NCBI GenBank assembly: GCA_017501525.1
Contig: JAFVWT010000007.1
Span: 1 to 64,000, forward strand
Source of the DNA: Bacteroidales bacterium
GTDB lineage: Bacteria; Bacteroidota; Bacteroidia; Bacteroidales; UBA932
Direction: 5' to 3'
Length of the DNA: 64,000 nucleotides
Numbering within the stretch: the first letter of the stretch is position 1; every line of letters starts with the position of its first letter. The translations under genes were made by a program, and so were the position numbers. The notes under the pieces were generated by a model that was given only the letters and a program-made list of their open reading frames with translations, was not told the origin of the DNA and did not search any database. This document shows positions 36,101-45,249 of the stretch, piece by piece.

Positions 36101-36192
36101 TAGGGACTCTCTTTGAACAACATTGAAATGTATTGTCCGGTCAATTCGTGGGTTTTTCCTGATCCAGCCGATGCTTTTACTATATCCAGCAT
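33136..36192 (-). CDS. UvrD/RecB-type helicase-nuclease, AddA-like
   Basis: A 1018-residue superfamily 1 helicase with a C-terminal nuclease, corresponding to the AddA subunit of a double-strand-break resection enzyme. Walker A is at residues 7-14 (ASAGSGKT). Motif Ia is AVTFTNKATAQMKERIL, motif II LLDEFQDTSVMQW, motif III VGDVKQSIYRWRG, with IKVMTIHKSNGLEF later. The C-terminal PD-(D/E)XK nuclease site is EVIIIDYKFSD followed by QVQNYIWLL. It is shorter than Bacillus AddA (about 1230), as is usual in Bacteroidetes. It follows the AddB-like gene by four bases. Confidence 0.88.
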   Translation of the reverse strand: MLDIVKASAGSGKTHELTGQYISMLFKESPYPYTNYKSILAVTFTNKATAQMKERILKELYKLSENPQESDYYEKLLQTPLVRKKSENRRTEFIKEHSANLLISILNDYTYFNVSTIDKFFQKVMRSFARELGQYVSYNVELSHDEILKVAIDLVYNSVGQNKKLLDKLTYISLEKIEEGKDWNVAELISDLANELFKERFKILKNSAGGEWPEEKDIEEVDLINKNIIRKYRKRKKEIGEKGLAIMSKWGLKPSDYINSSRSPFNIFQKLAEGKLPGLTATFKKLVGVESWYSRTSPLKETIIASANDGLMDLVMELIEDKDAPRYMLAVGLKQSMNVLSVLRDIEEKVQEYCREQNMVVLSETTQFLSQIIEGNDTPFIYERMGGCIDNYLLDEFQDTSVMQWRNFFPLVKEGVDNGYNSLVVGDVKQSIYRWRGSDMSLLNTKISEDFAGSNVRNRSLEYNWRSSENVINFNNLVFGYVHKLLSNDKTLSDDSLGQIYKDYFQKIDSSRTPSPGHVYVKFFDKDNTEARKMRNFECVHAEFLDSVAKLLEGGYSQGDIAVLVRDNKEGMIVSKLLIEAGYEIVTDDALSVAGSQAVQRAIAYLRNINDPSDSIATFLTGRYEPFEIKERTLYNIFEEIFASMGELATRQLPYVTTFLDKVIDYTAKNGSDIDGFLKWWDIHSDKINICASDGKDAIKVMTIHKSNGLEFKAVILPFMDGNFKNIKGYKWIIPDIEPYNKLPFIPVNLKPDLANTPLAEIYNSEAEIFKIDVCNLCYVAFTRAIEQLVVIAYNKENHFGKVLYDALAENKMLVEDTFEVGSWEKPENKIEGEKKPQHDGLMEEDLPQFVSIPVGDRLKIAFKGGEFFNSPKENSSRIKGIVLHDIMSGVITLEDVKSVVAKAVEEGKIEFSEKDAVCSFITKKVESVSELHWFDSTYKVLSEVSIILPDGINYRPDRIMFGENEVIIIDYKFSDNRENKYRRQVQNYIWLLKKMGYVNVRGYLWYNDGIEEVEYLA

Positions 36193-36196
36193 AATT

Positions 36197-38986
36197 CTAC
36201 CTCCTGCAAATTAATCTGTATCCACAATATTCGCAACACTTTGAGCCCTCTTCACACTGTGCGAAAGGTATAGAGTCATCAAAAATACTTGTAAAAATTT
36301 CTTGCAACTCAGACATAAAGGTATCATAGCTTTCACCAGTGACGACCTCTGAGGCAATCTTATGATTATAGATGGTACGGGTGTAGTAAATCGAGAGGGT
36401 GATAGGCGTTTTAAGTGAAATACTTCCTAAACTCCTCAACAGCAAAAGATAAAAGTTGAGTTGAAAAAGGTGCTTTGGAGATATTTTACCTTGAAAGTCC
36501 TTACCGGTTTTATAGTCGCAAACATAAGTGTACTGCGAATCGGCATCCATCCTATCTATTGTACCATTGATTTTGACAGGTGTCGGAATTCCTTTTATTC
36601 TGATTTGGGAATAATATTTCTTTTCTGTGGCAATAACCGTAAAGGGAGCCCGTGCAATGTCTGCTTCAAGTGTAAATTCCACATACTTTTCAAAAAGCCT
36701 CATTAACAGAAGATTCTTACCATCAGGTTCATCGATGTTGAGTACCTCTTTATATGCTTCTTTTATTAAGGAGACTATATTTTCCTTGTCTTTTTTAAGA
36801 GACTGCAGATATTGCACAGTAACCTGCTGATCCACCATATCCTTGTACAGATGCTCCATTACATAATGGAATATTGTCCCGAACGAGCCTGAATCGACCT
36901 CTTCAGAGACCTCTTCCTCTTCCTTCACCTTGGCTATGTAATTCAAATAGAATTTCAAAGGGCAATCATTATAAGTCTGCAAGGATGTCGGAGAGAAACT
37001 CATCTGACTTAGTCTGGAAATTACATTTTCGTCCTTTTCATATTTCAATTCGGCCGAAGCATCATCTGCAAGAATCTGATATTGAACACTCTTTCTATTG
37101 ATTTGGTATCCATGATGCAGTTCCAGTTGCATGATATAACGGCTAACTTCACTGCTCTTGGTCGTATCTGCAGCAGAGTTATGAATAAAATAGATATTGC
37201 TGGCACGAGATATAGAACGGTAAAAGTGATAAGCCGATATGGAATCTTGATATTCGTAGGTTGGAAGTTCGAAAGCTCTTCTTATATTATACGGAATCAT
37301 CGAAGGAGAGATACTTGCACTTGGAAAAGTTCCCTCATTCATTGAGACCATTATAATATTTTCAAAATCAAGCGATCGAGTCTCCAATGGTCCCATAATC
37401 TGTAGACCCTGAAGAGGCTCTCCCGTAAACGGAACTGATACCAAAGCACTTAACTGGTTTAGCAGTCTAAAATATGTATCTGATTTAATCCGAATTTGCA
37501 ACTTGGACAAAAGGTTCAGCACCTTCATATAACCGAGCAGAAACTCCTTACCGATATCATCTACCCCTGCAGATTCTGCACATTCCTCCACTATCGCCTT
37601 AAGATATGCCGAAATCTCCGCACTGCTGAAAAGCATCCCTTCAGATGGTACAAGAGGTTGGAAAATAGTTTTAAAGAGATTGTTCCCATACTCCTCTCCT
37701 GTAAATTTTTCAACAGGAACATAAATCATGTTTTTGGATACAATTTCTTTTCTGAGAGCATCGCTTTCCCCTGGACAAATAGCTCTTACTATCGGATGGT
37801 TCAATATCGGAATCACCCCTGAATGATAGAATTGCGATGATTGCCTTCCGGTACGATACTTTCCATGTAAAGATGCTATGGCCTTAAACAACGACCCCAC
37901 ATCACTGATTGAGAGGGGATAACCCATTGTCACATTAATCTTATCAATCTCCTCAGGAATAGAATTCAACAGTGGGAAAAGCATATTTTCATCGGGAAGA
38001 ACTACTGCTGTAGAGGTCATTCTATCGCTGCCCTCCTTTGAAACTATATCTTTCAAAATATCATGAACATATTTTACCCCACCCACTGCCGAGGGGACAG
38101 AGATTACATTTATCTGAGGTTTGTCATCAGGCAACCCTCCATCCTGAGGCAATTGGTATTTGGAATGATAACGCGCCACATTATCTTCCATAAATAGAGA
38201 AGACTTGTTGAATTTGTCCTTTATGGCATCTGAATAATAATCCCAATAATAATCACCTAACCCCTCCTGCTGAAGATAATTGAAAAGAATCTTTTCACAT
38301 TTGTTAAGGGCATTCATTCCTATGAAGACTATCTGCGAATAACGTCTGAGTGGTTCCATCACAGACGAATCTTTATCAATTATTCCCTGCGCCACCTGAC
38401 GGTATATCATCCCTTCATAAGCCAATCCCTCACTCCTGAGCCTTTTATTGAAATTCGTATATATCGGATAGAGGGTCTCCCATAAAGAGATGAATTTCTT
38501 CTCATTGTCATTATCCTTGTTCTTTATGTAGACTCCCCAAAAGGAAGCTACCGCATCTCGCTGTTGCTCGGAAAGATAACTGTACAGATCACCAATTTCA
38601 TTGAGGTCCTTTATATTGGCAAATATTTTCCCTGCGTCTACAAAATATTTGTCAATATCATCAAAGTCATTCAACAGAACATCACCCCAATGGATAAAAG
38701 TATCAAATGTATCATCTGAATTTGGAACAGCATCCTTATATGAGAGATATAGATGGTACAATAATGTAACCTTATCTGCAACTACCAAATTTGCCAGTCT
38801 GCCGAAAAGTTCATTTATAGTTGTAAAAAAAGGGGAGAAAACAGGCACTTGAGCCTGCTCTCCCAAATATTTCTTAAAGAATAAGGAGGAACGCTTATTT
38901 GGAAAAACAAAACATAAATCCTGCAACTGTGACTTATACTCGGCAAGGAATGTTTCTGCGACACTCCTCAAATATTCTTTTCTCAT
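36197..38986 (-). CDS. PD-(D/E)XK nuclease family protein, AddB-like
   Basis: A 929-residue partner of the AddA-like helicase. The N-terminus lacks a canonical Walker A (FPNKRSSLFFKKYLG occupies that position), as in Bacteroidetes AddB-like proteins. The C-terminal nuclease has YVCDYKTGKDFQGK and QLNFYLLLLR. The iron-sulfur staple is present as CPLKFYLNYIAKV together with a terminal CEYCGYRLIC (CX2CX5C). The pair forms a two-gene operon and would process double-strand breaks for RecA. Chi recognition cannot be judged from the sequence. Confidence 0.87.
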   Translation of the reverse strand: MRKEYLRSVAETFLAEYKSQLQDLCFVFPNKRSSLFFKKYLGEQAQVPVFSPFFTTINELFGRLANLVVADKVTLLYHLYLSYKDAVPNSDDTFDTFIHWGDVLLNDFDDIDKYFVDAGKIFANIKDLNEIGDLYSYLSEQQRDAVASFWGVYIKNKDNDNEKKFISLWETLYPIYTNFNKRLRSEGLAYEGMIYRQVAQGIIDKDSSVMEPLRRYSQIVFIGMNALNKCEKILFNYLQQEGLGDYYWDYYSDAIKDKFNKSSLFMEDNVARYHSKYQLPQDGGLPDDKPQINVISVPSAVGGVKYVHDILKDIVSKEGSDRMTSTAVVLPDENMLFPLLNSIPEEIDKINVTMGYPLSISDVGSLFKAIASLHGKYRTGRQSSQFYHSGVIPILNHPIVRAICPGESDALRKEIVSKNMIYVPVEKFTGEEYGNNLFKTIFQPLVPSEGMLFSSAEISAYLKAIVEECAESAGVDDIGKEFLLGYMKVLNLLSKLQIRIKSDTYFRLLNQLSALVSVPFTGEPLQGLQIMGPLETRSLDFENIIMVSMNEGTFPSASISPSMIPYNIRRAFELPTYEYQDSISAYHFYRSISRASNIYFIHNSAADTTKSSEVSRYIMQLELHHGYQINRKSVQYQILADDASAELKYEKDENVISRLSQMSFSPTSLQTYNDCPLKFYLNYIAKVKEEEEVSEEVDSGSFGTIFHYVMEHLYKDMVDQQVTVQYLQSLKKDKENIVSLIKEAYKEVLNIDEPDGKNLLLMRLFEKYVEFTLEADIARAPFTVIATEKKYYSQIRIKGIPTPVKINGTIDRMDADSQYTYVCDYKTGKDFQGKISPKHLFQLNFYLLLLRSLGSISLKTPITLSIYYTRTIYNHKIASEVVTGESYDTFMSELQEIFTSIFDDSIPFAQCEEGSKCCEYCGYRLICRR

Positions 38987-39009
38987 ATTATTCCCTATCC
39001 CTCTGGTAT

Positions 39010-39069
39010 TCTATTGGAAAATTACATCGAATCTCTGCAAAGCCTTTTACAGTCTTTTACAGAATCTCC
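39010..39069 (+). repeat. Interspersed MITE/REP-like element, copy F (right half only)
   Basis: GGAAAATTACATCGAATC, CTGCAAAGCC and TTTTACAGAATCTCCC match the right half of the family. It ends at the base before the pgi stop codon on the opposite strand. Confidence 0.55.
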
Positions 39070-40374
39070 CTAAAGAAGTTCCCGTATCTTTTTGGACTCT
39101 TCCTCGTAACCAGGCTTATCCAACAAAGCGAACATATTTTTCTTATATGCCTCCACTCCGGGCTGGTCAAAAGGATTAACTCCTAACATATAGGCAGATA
39201 CACCACATGCTTTTTCAAAGAAAAAGAACAATTCCCCAAGATTGTACTCATCTATTCTATCTATTTCAATGCGAAGGTTGGGAACACCTCCGTCTATATG
39301 GGCAATACGAGTACCCAGCTCGGCCATTTTGTTGCAATGTTCCATATCTGTACCCGCAAGGAAGTTCAATCCATCAAGGTCAGATGAATCATTGTTAATC
39401 TTCAATTCCCTGGATGCATTTGCTACAGAAAGGACTGTCTCAAACAAAATCCTTTCACCATCCTGGATATATTGTCCCATTGAATGAAGGTCCGTGGTAA
39501 AATTCACCGATGCAGGGAATATTCCCTTTCCATCTTTACCTTCTGACTCTCCGTACAACTGTTTCCACCACTCTCCGACATACTGCAATTTAGGGGCATA
39601 ATTGACAAGGATTTCAATTTTTTTGCCCTGCTCATACAGCTCGTTCCTTGCCGCAGCATACAGCACAGCAGGATTTTCGTAACTTCTTTCTGCACTTACT
39701 CGTGCCATATCTGCCGCACCCTTAAGCATCTTACGAATATCGAATCCCGCCAACAGGATCGGCAAAAGTCCTACAGGAGTCAGGACAGAGAAGCGTCCTC
39801 CCACATTGTCAGGAATAACAAATGTCTTGTAGCCTTCTCCATCTGAAAGGGTTTTAAGAGCGCCACGAGAACTGTCTGTGACTGCCACAATTCTTTGTGC
39901 TGCCTCCTCCTTTCCATATCTGTTCTCAATATGTTCCTTGATGATACGGAATGCCACTGCAGGTTCTGTAGTTGTTCCTGATTTTGATATTACAACACAA
40001 GCCACCGATTTGTCTGCGATAAAGTCCAACAGCTCTGAATGGTATTCCTGAGAGAGATTGTATCCGGCAAAAACCACTCTGCACTTTTGAGGTTCTACAT
40101 CTGCACTGAAACTGTGCGAAAGAGCTTCAATTGCACATTTTGCTCCAAGATAAGAGCCACCGATTCCAATTACCACGACAACTCTAACACCTTTCTTTTT
40201 CCAGTTTTCAGCAACTTGCTCACATTCAGAAATTATAGATTCAGGAGTTTGCTCCGGAAGATCCAACCATCCCAGAAAATCATTTCCCAAACCATTTTTG
40301 CTTTCCAATAATTCCAATGCCTCTACGGCTCTGTCCAAAGCACTCTGTTGTGCTGCTGCGTATACTTTTATCAT
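39070..40374 (-). CDS. pgi: Glucose-6-phosphate isomerase
   Basis: A 434-residue isomerase interconverting glucose-6-phosphate and fructose-6-phosphate. The SIS-domain phosphate site is [19 protein letters not shown]. Other conserved blocks are [38 protein letters not shown], the catalytic Glu region [19 protein letters not shown] and [14 protein letters not shown] near the C-terminus. The size matches the short bacterial form. It follows gpsA in the same direction after 73 bases. Confidence 0.96.
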   Translation of the reverse strand: MIKVYAAAQQSALDRAVEALELLESKNGLGNDFLGWLDLPEQTPESIISECEQVAENWKKKGVRVVVVIGIGGSYLGAKCAIEALSHSFSADVEPQKCRVVFAGYNLSQEYHSELLDFIADKSVACVVISKSGTTTEPAVAFRIIKEHIENRYGKEEAAQRIVAVTDSSRGALKTLSDGEGYKTFVIPDNVGGRFSVLTPVGLLPILLAGFDIRKMLKGAADMARVSAERSYENPAVLYAAARNELYEQGKKIEILVNYAPKLQYVGEWWKQLYGESEGKDGKGIFPASVNFTTDLHSMGQYIQDGERILFETVLSVANASRELKINNDSSDLDGLNFLAGTDMEHCNKMAELGTRIAHIDGGVPNLRIEIDRIDEYNLGELFFFFEKACGVSAYMLGVNPFDQPGVEAYKKNMFALLDKPGYEEESKKIRELL

Positions 40375-40447
40375 ATTATAAGTGATTGTTAATTTCTTTT
40401 TTAAGGCTCTTTGAGCGATCAGTTATACTTTCGGGGCTGTAATGCCA

Positions 40448-41461
40448 TTATTTTAAAGACTCCTGCAGTTTGCGCATTACTAAAACGGCACTCTTTTTTT
40501 CATACAAAATAGAATAGACAGCCTCCGCTATCGGCATTTCTATATTGAGTTCTGAATTTATCTCATGAATCGCTTTACAAGCATAATATCCTTCTGCGAC
40601 CTGATTCATTTCCATCATCGCACTATGGACCGAGTATCCTTTGCCGAGCATACTTCCAAAGGTTCTGTTCCTTGAAAACGGAGAATTGCACGTCACAAGC
40701 AAATCTCCCAAATATGCCGACAAGGAAGTATTCCTGTATGTACCGGGCTTTGTGGTATTTATAAACTCCTTCATTTCACGGAAACAACTCGCTATCAGCA
40801 CTGCCATAAAATTATCCCCGTAACCCAACCCATAGGAAATACCCGTAGCAATGGCATATACATTCTTAAGCGCTGCAGCATACTCCACTCCATATATATC
40901 TGTACAAGCTACAGTCTTGACAAAATGATTTCTGAAGAAAGTACAAAGGTACTCTGCCACCTCCAGGTGCTTTGAGGACAAAGTGACATAAGAGAGTCTC
41001 TCCATTCCCACCTCTTCCGCATGACAAGGACCACTGATTACCCCTATTCTATCAAAAGGGATGTTATGCACATTGTGAAAATATTCCGCTATGGTATAGT
41101 GTTCCTTACCTACAAAACCTTTTACGGCTGATATCAGCAATTTACCCTCATAGGATGCTGTAATTTGTGACACCTGGGAGACAAAATAAGCAGAAGGAAC
41201 CGCAAAAATAAGAATGTCAGACTCCTCCACCACTTTGTTTATATCATCTGTTATAAAGAACTTATCTGCATTGAGCTCAACAGATGAGAGGTATTTGGTA
41301 TGATGATGATATTTTTTGATATGCTCTATTGCATCCTTATCTCTCATATACCAATTTAACTTTCGGTTGTTGCTTGTCAGCAGTTTCACATTAGCGGTAG
41401 CCCAACTGCCACCACCAATTACTCCGAAAACAGGATTTTCGTTTTTTAGTAAGTTCTCCAT
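40448..41461 (-). CDS. gpsA: Glycerol-3-phosphate dehydrogenase [NAD(P)+]
   Basis: A 337-residue enzyme making sn-glycerol-3-phosphate for phospholipids. The Rossmann motif is VFGVIGGGSWATANVKLL. Catalytic and substrate segments include LLISAVKGF with the conserved Lys, GVISGPCHAEEVG, and VEYAAALKNVYAIATGISYG with the second conserved Lys. GDLLVTCNSPFSRNR matches the family's substrate loop. It lies 10 bases after rnhA and before pgi. Confidence 0.95.
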   Translation of the reverse strand: MENLLKNENPVFGVIGGGSWATANVKLLTSNNRKLNWYMRDKDAIEHIKKYHHHTKYLSSVELNADKFFITDDINKVVEESDILIFAVPSAYFVSQVSQITASYEGKLLISAVKGFVGKEHYTIAEYFHNVHNIPFDRIGVISGPCHAEEVGMERLSYVTLSSKHLEVAEYLCTFFRNHFVKTVACTDIYGVEYAAALKNVYAIATGISYGLGYGDNFMAVLIASCFREMKEFINTTKPGTYRNTSLSAYLGDLLVTCNSPFSRNRTFGSMLGKGYSVHSAMMEMNQVAEGYYACKAIHEINSELNIEMPIAEAVYSILYEKKSAVLVMRKLQESLK

Positions 41462-41471
41462 TATATATATT

Positions 41472-41969
41472 TTAAATCAAACTTCCGTTAATTTCTGTTT
41501 GTCCGGCTCCGGCATCAATACTCGCCTTAGATGGAAAATCTATCGCCTGCTGAGCACACTCCACAGCCATTTGGTCGCATCTGTTATTGTCCGGATTATC
41601 GGCATGTCCTTTCACCCAATGAAAAGTAACATTCCTCTTACGGTATATTGTCAAAAATCTCTGCCACAAATCTGCATTGAGACGTTTGGCAAAGCGTTTT
41701 TGTTCCCAACCAAAAACCCACCTTTTATTTATGGAATCAACCACATATTTGGAATCACTGTAAAGATGAATCTCCGCATCATCCCATCTGACCGCTTCCA
41801 AGGCTACTATCACAGCCAAAAGTTCCATTCTATTATTTGTGGTTTGCAGGAAACCTTCCGAGATTTCCTTGTAATGACTGCCACATTTCATCACAATCCC
41901 ATATCCTCCCGGCCCGGGATTGCCCTTGGAGGCACCATCTGTATAAATATGAATAGGAGGATGTGGCAT
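41472..41969 (-). CDS. rnhA: Ribonuclease HI
   Basis: A 165-residue RNase H type 1 that degrades the RNA strand of RNA-DNA hybrids. The four acidic residues are present: Asp in IYTDGASKGNPGPGGYG, Glu in NNRMELLAVIVALE, Asp in HLYSDSKYVVDSI and Asp in GHADNPDNNRCDQMA. A basic handle (WEQKRFAKRLNADLW) follows the third. The ATG at 41969 begins directly before the fold and is preferred over an upstream ATG at 42023 that would overlap pdxA. It sits between pdxA and gpsA in a tight same-strand cluster. Confidence 0.94.
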   Translation of the reverse strand: MPHPPIHIYTDGASKGNPGPGGYGIVMKCGSHYKEISEGFLQTTNNRMELLAVIVALEAVRWDDAEIHLYSDSKYVVDSINKRWVFGWEQKRFAKRLNADLWQRFLTIYRKRNVTFHWVKGHADNPDNNRCDQMAVECAQQAIDFPSKASIDAGAGQTEINGSLI

Positions 41970-41970
41970 A

Positions 41971-43041
41971 TTATACCGGTCCTTTATTTGTGGTTGACGA
42001 TTCGCATCTGGTCTGCAGGACATTCTTCCTCATCTCATCATAATACCAACGGTTTCTCACTATATCTACAGCCTGATAGATAGCCGATTTCATAGGTTGT
42101 GGGTTAGCCTGATTCTTTCCTGCCAATTCATACGCTGTTCCATGGTCAGGAGATGTTCTCACTACAGGAAGTCCTGCAGTAAAATTGACACCTGAGTCAA
42201 ATACAAGAGCCTTGAAAGGTATCAGTCCCTGGTCATGATACATAGCAAGGACTGCATCGAATACATATTGCTGATGAGTACTGAAGAATCCGTCAGGAGA
42301 ATATGGACCGAATGCCAGGATATTCTCTTTCTGAGCCACATCGATAGCCGGAGATATTATCTGGAGTTCCTCACTTCCAAGAAGTCCGCCATCCCCACTG
42401 TGAGGATTTAGACCCAACACAGCGATTTTAGGCTTTACAATATTGAAATCTCTTCTGAGTGACTCGTCCATAAGTCTCAATTTTGCCACTATTTTCTCTA
42501 TTGTTATTGCAGAGACAACTTTGTGCAATGGAAGATGATTGGTCACAACCCCTACTCTCATCTTGTCTGAAATCAAGAACATAAGACCGTCCTCTACACC
42601 AAACTGCTGCACAAGATATTCTGTATGTCCTACAAATCCGGGAAGATGCAAGGCAACAGACTTTTTGTTGATAGGAGCAGTAACCAATGCATCAATGTCT
42701 CCGTTTTTCAGATCTGCAGTTGCAGCTTCCAATGCCAGCAATGATGCTTTTGAACCCTCCTCAGTAGGCTGTCCGGGTTCTATTCTGAAATTATCAGGAA
42801 CACAATTTATTATATTTATTCTATTGGAATGGCAATCTTTAGCCGAATTGATAATATTAGTATTGAGATTATCCATCTCAGGTATTTGCTTTTTATAGTA
42901 TCCGAAAGCTCTGGAAGAGCCATATACGATAGGGACACATATTTCAAGCAATCTGGCATCAGCTAAAGATTTAATGATCACCTCATAGCTGATTCCATTG
43001 GTATCCCCTTGAGTTATTCCTACGATTATCTTTTTTGCCAT
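41971..43041 (-). CDS. pdxA: 4-hydroxythreonine-4-phosphate dehydrogenase
   Basis: A 356-residue PdxA of the deoxyxylulose-5-phosphate-dependent vitamin B6 pathway. Visible family segments are the start VGITQGDTNGISYEVIIK, the metal-ligand region HLPGFVGHTEYLVQQF, LGLNPHSGDGGLLGSEE, and LAMYHDQGLIPFKAL with the second His ligand. The C-terminal RTSPDHGTAYELAGK supplies a further conserved His. It leads a cluster with rnhA, gpsA and pgi, and is divergent from recG. Confidence 0.95.
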   Translation of the reverse strand: MAKKIIVGITQGDTNGISYEVIIKSLADARLLEICVPIVYGSSRAFGYYKKQIPEMDNLNTNIINSAKDCHSNRINIINCVPDNFRIEPGQPTEEGSKASLLALEAATADLKNGDIDALVTAPINKKSVALHLPGFVGHTEYLVQQFGVEDGLMFLISDKMRVGVVTNHLPLHKVVSAITIEKIVAKLRLMDESLRRDFNIVKPKIAVLGLNPHSGDGGLLGSEELQIISPAIDVAQKENILAFGPYSPDGFFSTHQQYVFDAVLAMYHDQGLIPFKALVFDSGVNFTAGLPVVRTSPDHGTAYELAGKNQANPQPMKSAIYQAVDIVRNRWYYDEMRKNVLQTRCESSTTNKGPV

Positions 43042-43070
43042 ATATTCTAATTTAAATAAATTTCAATATA

Positions 43071-43078
43071 CAAATTTA
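43071..43078 (-). promoter_or_regulatory. -7 box of the pdxA promoter
   Basis: TAAATTTG on the minus strand, 29 bases before the pdxA ATG. A TTTG about 22 bases upstream overlaps the recG start codon region, so the divergent pdxA and recG promoters overlap. Confidence 0.5.
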
Positions 43079-43091
43079 ATCACTTTTTGCT

Positions 43092-43099
43092 TAACTTTG
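43092..43099 (+). promoter_or_regulatory. -7 box four bases before the recG start codon
   Basis: TAACTTTG matches TAnnTTTG, and only TCAA separates it from the ATG. Transcription would start at, or even inside, the start codon. No good -33 box is visible. Confidence 0.45.
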
Positions 43100-43103
43100 T
43101 CAA

Positions 43104-45224
43104 ATGGCAAATATTCTTGAGCAAGAAATAAAATTTTTACCGGGAATTGGTGAAAAAAGGGGGAATTTATTGACAAAGGAACTGAATATTTCCACCTTTA
43201 GAGATATGTTGTACACATTCCCGTTCAAATATATTGACCGTTCAAAAGTATATGCCATCTCTGAAATCGAGCCAACCACCGCCTACATACAGCTCCGGGG
43301 TAAAATCACAGAAGCGAGAATTGAGGGAAATGGTCCGGGGAAAAGACTTGTTTGCACTTTGAGAGATTCAAGCGGAAGTATTGACCTGGTATTTTTCCAA
43401 GGAATAAAATGGATCTCAGAAAAAGTCACCAAACACAAAGGGGACGATTTTATAGTCTTTGGCAAACCGACGGAATTCAACGGCCGCAGGAACATTGTCC
43501 ACCCCGAAATGGATCCCGTATCAGAGAGTAGCAGGGATTCTATACCAAACACCATGGTCGGAGTCTATTCCAGCACTGACAAACTACGCAACAGCGGCAT
43601 TTCCATTAAAGTATTCAGCAAGTTCCAACATACCCTTCTTGAGAAAGTACTGCCTCAGATAAAAGAGACCCTTCCCGACAATATCATCAGGCGCTACAAT
43701 CTGTGTCCGTTGAAATATGCTCTAACCAATATCCATTTTCCAAAGGATATGGTTTCCCTTTCCCATGCTCAGCACCGACTCAAATTTGAGGAACTTTTTT
43801 ACCTCCAGCTCTCGTTGTTGAAACAGAAGAATATCAGAATGGCTGCCGAATGTGGACAGATTTTCAAAAAAGTAGGAACTGCCTTCAATTATTGTTATTC
43901 CCATCTGAATTTTGAGTTGACAGGGGCACAGAAAAAGGTCATCAAGGAGATCCGTTCAGACATGGCCTCTGGAAAAGGGATGAACAGGCTCCTGCAAGGA
44001 GATGTAGGAAGCGGAAAAACCCTTGTGGCATTTCTCTCAGCACTTCTGGCTGTCGATAATGGAGCACAAGCGTGCATTATGGCACCCACTGAAGTTTTGG
44101 CTATACAACACTACAAAAACTTCATAAAACTGATGGAGGGATCAAATGTCAATATTGCATTGCTGACAGGAAGCACAAAGAAAAAAGAGAGGGTATCGAT
44201 AGATACAGGACTCAGGGAAGGGAGTATCGATATTTTGGTAGGGACACATGCAGTGATTGAAGACAATGTAGTTTTCAAGAACCTTGGTTTTGTGGTAATT
44301 GACGAGCAACACCGATTTGGAGTGGACCAGCGGGCGAGACTGAGATTCAAGTCCGGAATTGCTCCACATGTTCTGGTTATGACAGCAACTCCCATCCCAC
44401 GAACACTCGCAATGACTCTATATGGAGACCTTGATGTTTCAGTAATAGATGAATTGCCCCCCGGAAGAAAACCGATACAGACACTGGCCCTTAAGGAGAG
44501 CCAAAGGTACAAATTGTACGAATTCATAAAAAAAGAGATTAATCAAGGTCATCAGGCCTTTATAGTGTATCCTCTCATAAAAGAGTCTGAAACAATGGAT
44601 TACAAAAATCTGGAAGAGGGATACCTGAATATTACGGAGAACTTTCCTGCCCCTGAATATATAACTGCGGTTGTTCACGGCCAACAGAAAAATGAGAACA
44701 AACAATACGACATGGAACTGTTTGCCAAAGGAAGGGCACATATTCTTGTTGCCACATCTGTAATAGAGGTTGGTGTAGATGTCCCCAATGCCTCAGTTAT
44801 GGTCATTGAAAGTGCAGAGAGATTCGGTTTGTCCCAGCTTCACCAACTTCGTGGAAGGGTGGGCAGAGGTGCCGAAAAATCATATTGTATTCTAATGACA
44901 GGTTACAAACTCAGCAAAGAGTCCAAAAGGAGAATTGAACTGATGTGCGCCACAAATGACGGATTTGAACTCGCTGAAGAAGATTTGAAAATGAGAGGTC
45001 CCGGAGATCTCGACGGCACAAGACAAAGTGGATTGGCTATTGATTTGAAGATTTCAAACATTGCCAAGGACTCCTTGATACTCAATACTGCCCGCAATGC
45101 AGCTGAAGAGATACTTGCCCAGGACCCTCTTCTTGAAAAGCAGGAGAGCATGATATTCAAAAGGGAACTACAACTTCTCAAGGAGACCACTCCCATTGAA
45201 ATAGATTACTCAAAAATAAGTTGA
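43104..45224 (+). CDS. recG: ATP-dependent DNA helicase RecG
   Basis: A 706-residue branch-migration helicase that reverses stalled forks. The wedge (OB-fold) domain lies in the N-terminal 250 residues, starting after LPGIGEKRGNLLTKELNI. Helicase motifs are Walker A GDVGSGKTLVAF (about residue 300), VGTHAVIEDNV, DEQHRFGVDQR (about residue 400) and VMTATPIPRTLAMTLYGDLD. Motif VI is QLRGRVGRGAEKSYCILM. The length is normal. The promoter box abuts the start codon. A BACON-domain lipoprotein gene follows 25 bases later and may share the transcript. Confidence 0.96.
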   Translation: MANILEQEIKFLPGIGEKRGNLLTKELNISTFRDMLYTFPFKYIDRSKVYAISEIEPTTAYIQLRGKITEARIEGNGPGKRLVCTLRDSSGSIDLVFFQGIKWISEKVTKHKGDDFIVFGKPTEFNGRRNIVHPEMDPVSESSRDSIPNTMVGVYSSTDKLRNSGISIKVFSKFQHTLLEKVLPQIKETLPDNIIRRYNLCPLKYALTNIHFPKDMVSLSHAQHRLKFEELFYLQLSLLKQKNIRMAAECGQIFKKVGTAFNYCYSHLNFELTGAQKKVIKEIRSDMASGKGMNRLLQGDVGSGKTLVAFLSALLAVDNGAQACIMAPTEVLAIQHYKNFIKLMEGSNVNIALLTGSTKKKERVSIDTGLREGSIDILVGTHAVIEDNVVFKNLGFVVIDEQHRFGVDQRARLRFKSGIAPHVLVMTATPIPRTLAMTLYGDLDVSVIDELPPGRKPIQTLALKESQRYKLYEFIKKEINQGHQAFIVYPLIKESETMDYKNLEEGYLNITENFPAPEYITAVVHGQQKNENKQYDMELFAKGRAHILVATSVIEVGVDVPNASVMVIESAERFGLSQLHQLRGRVGRGAEKSYCILMTGYKLSKESKRRIELMCATNDGFELAEEDLKMRGPGDLDGTRQSGLAIDLKISNIAKDSLILNTARNAAEEILAQDPLLEKQESMIFKRELQLLKETTPIEIDYSKIS

Positions 45225-45249
45225 ATATATAATAATAATTTAAACAAAA

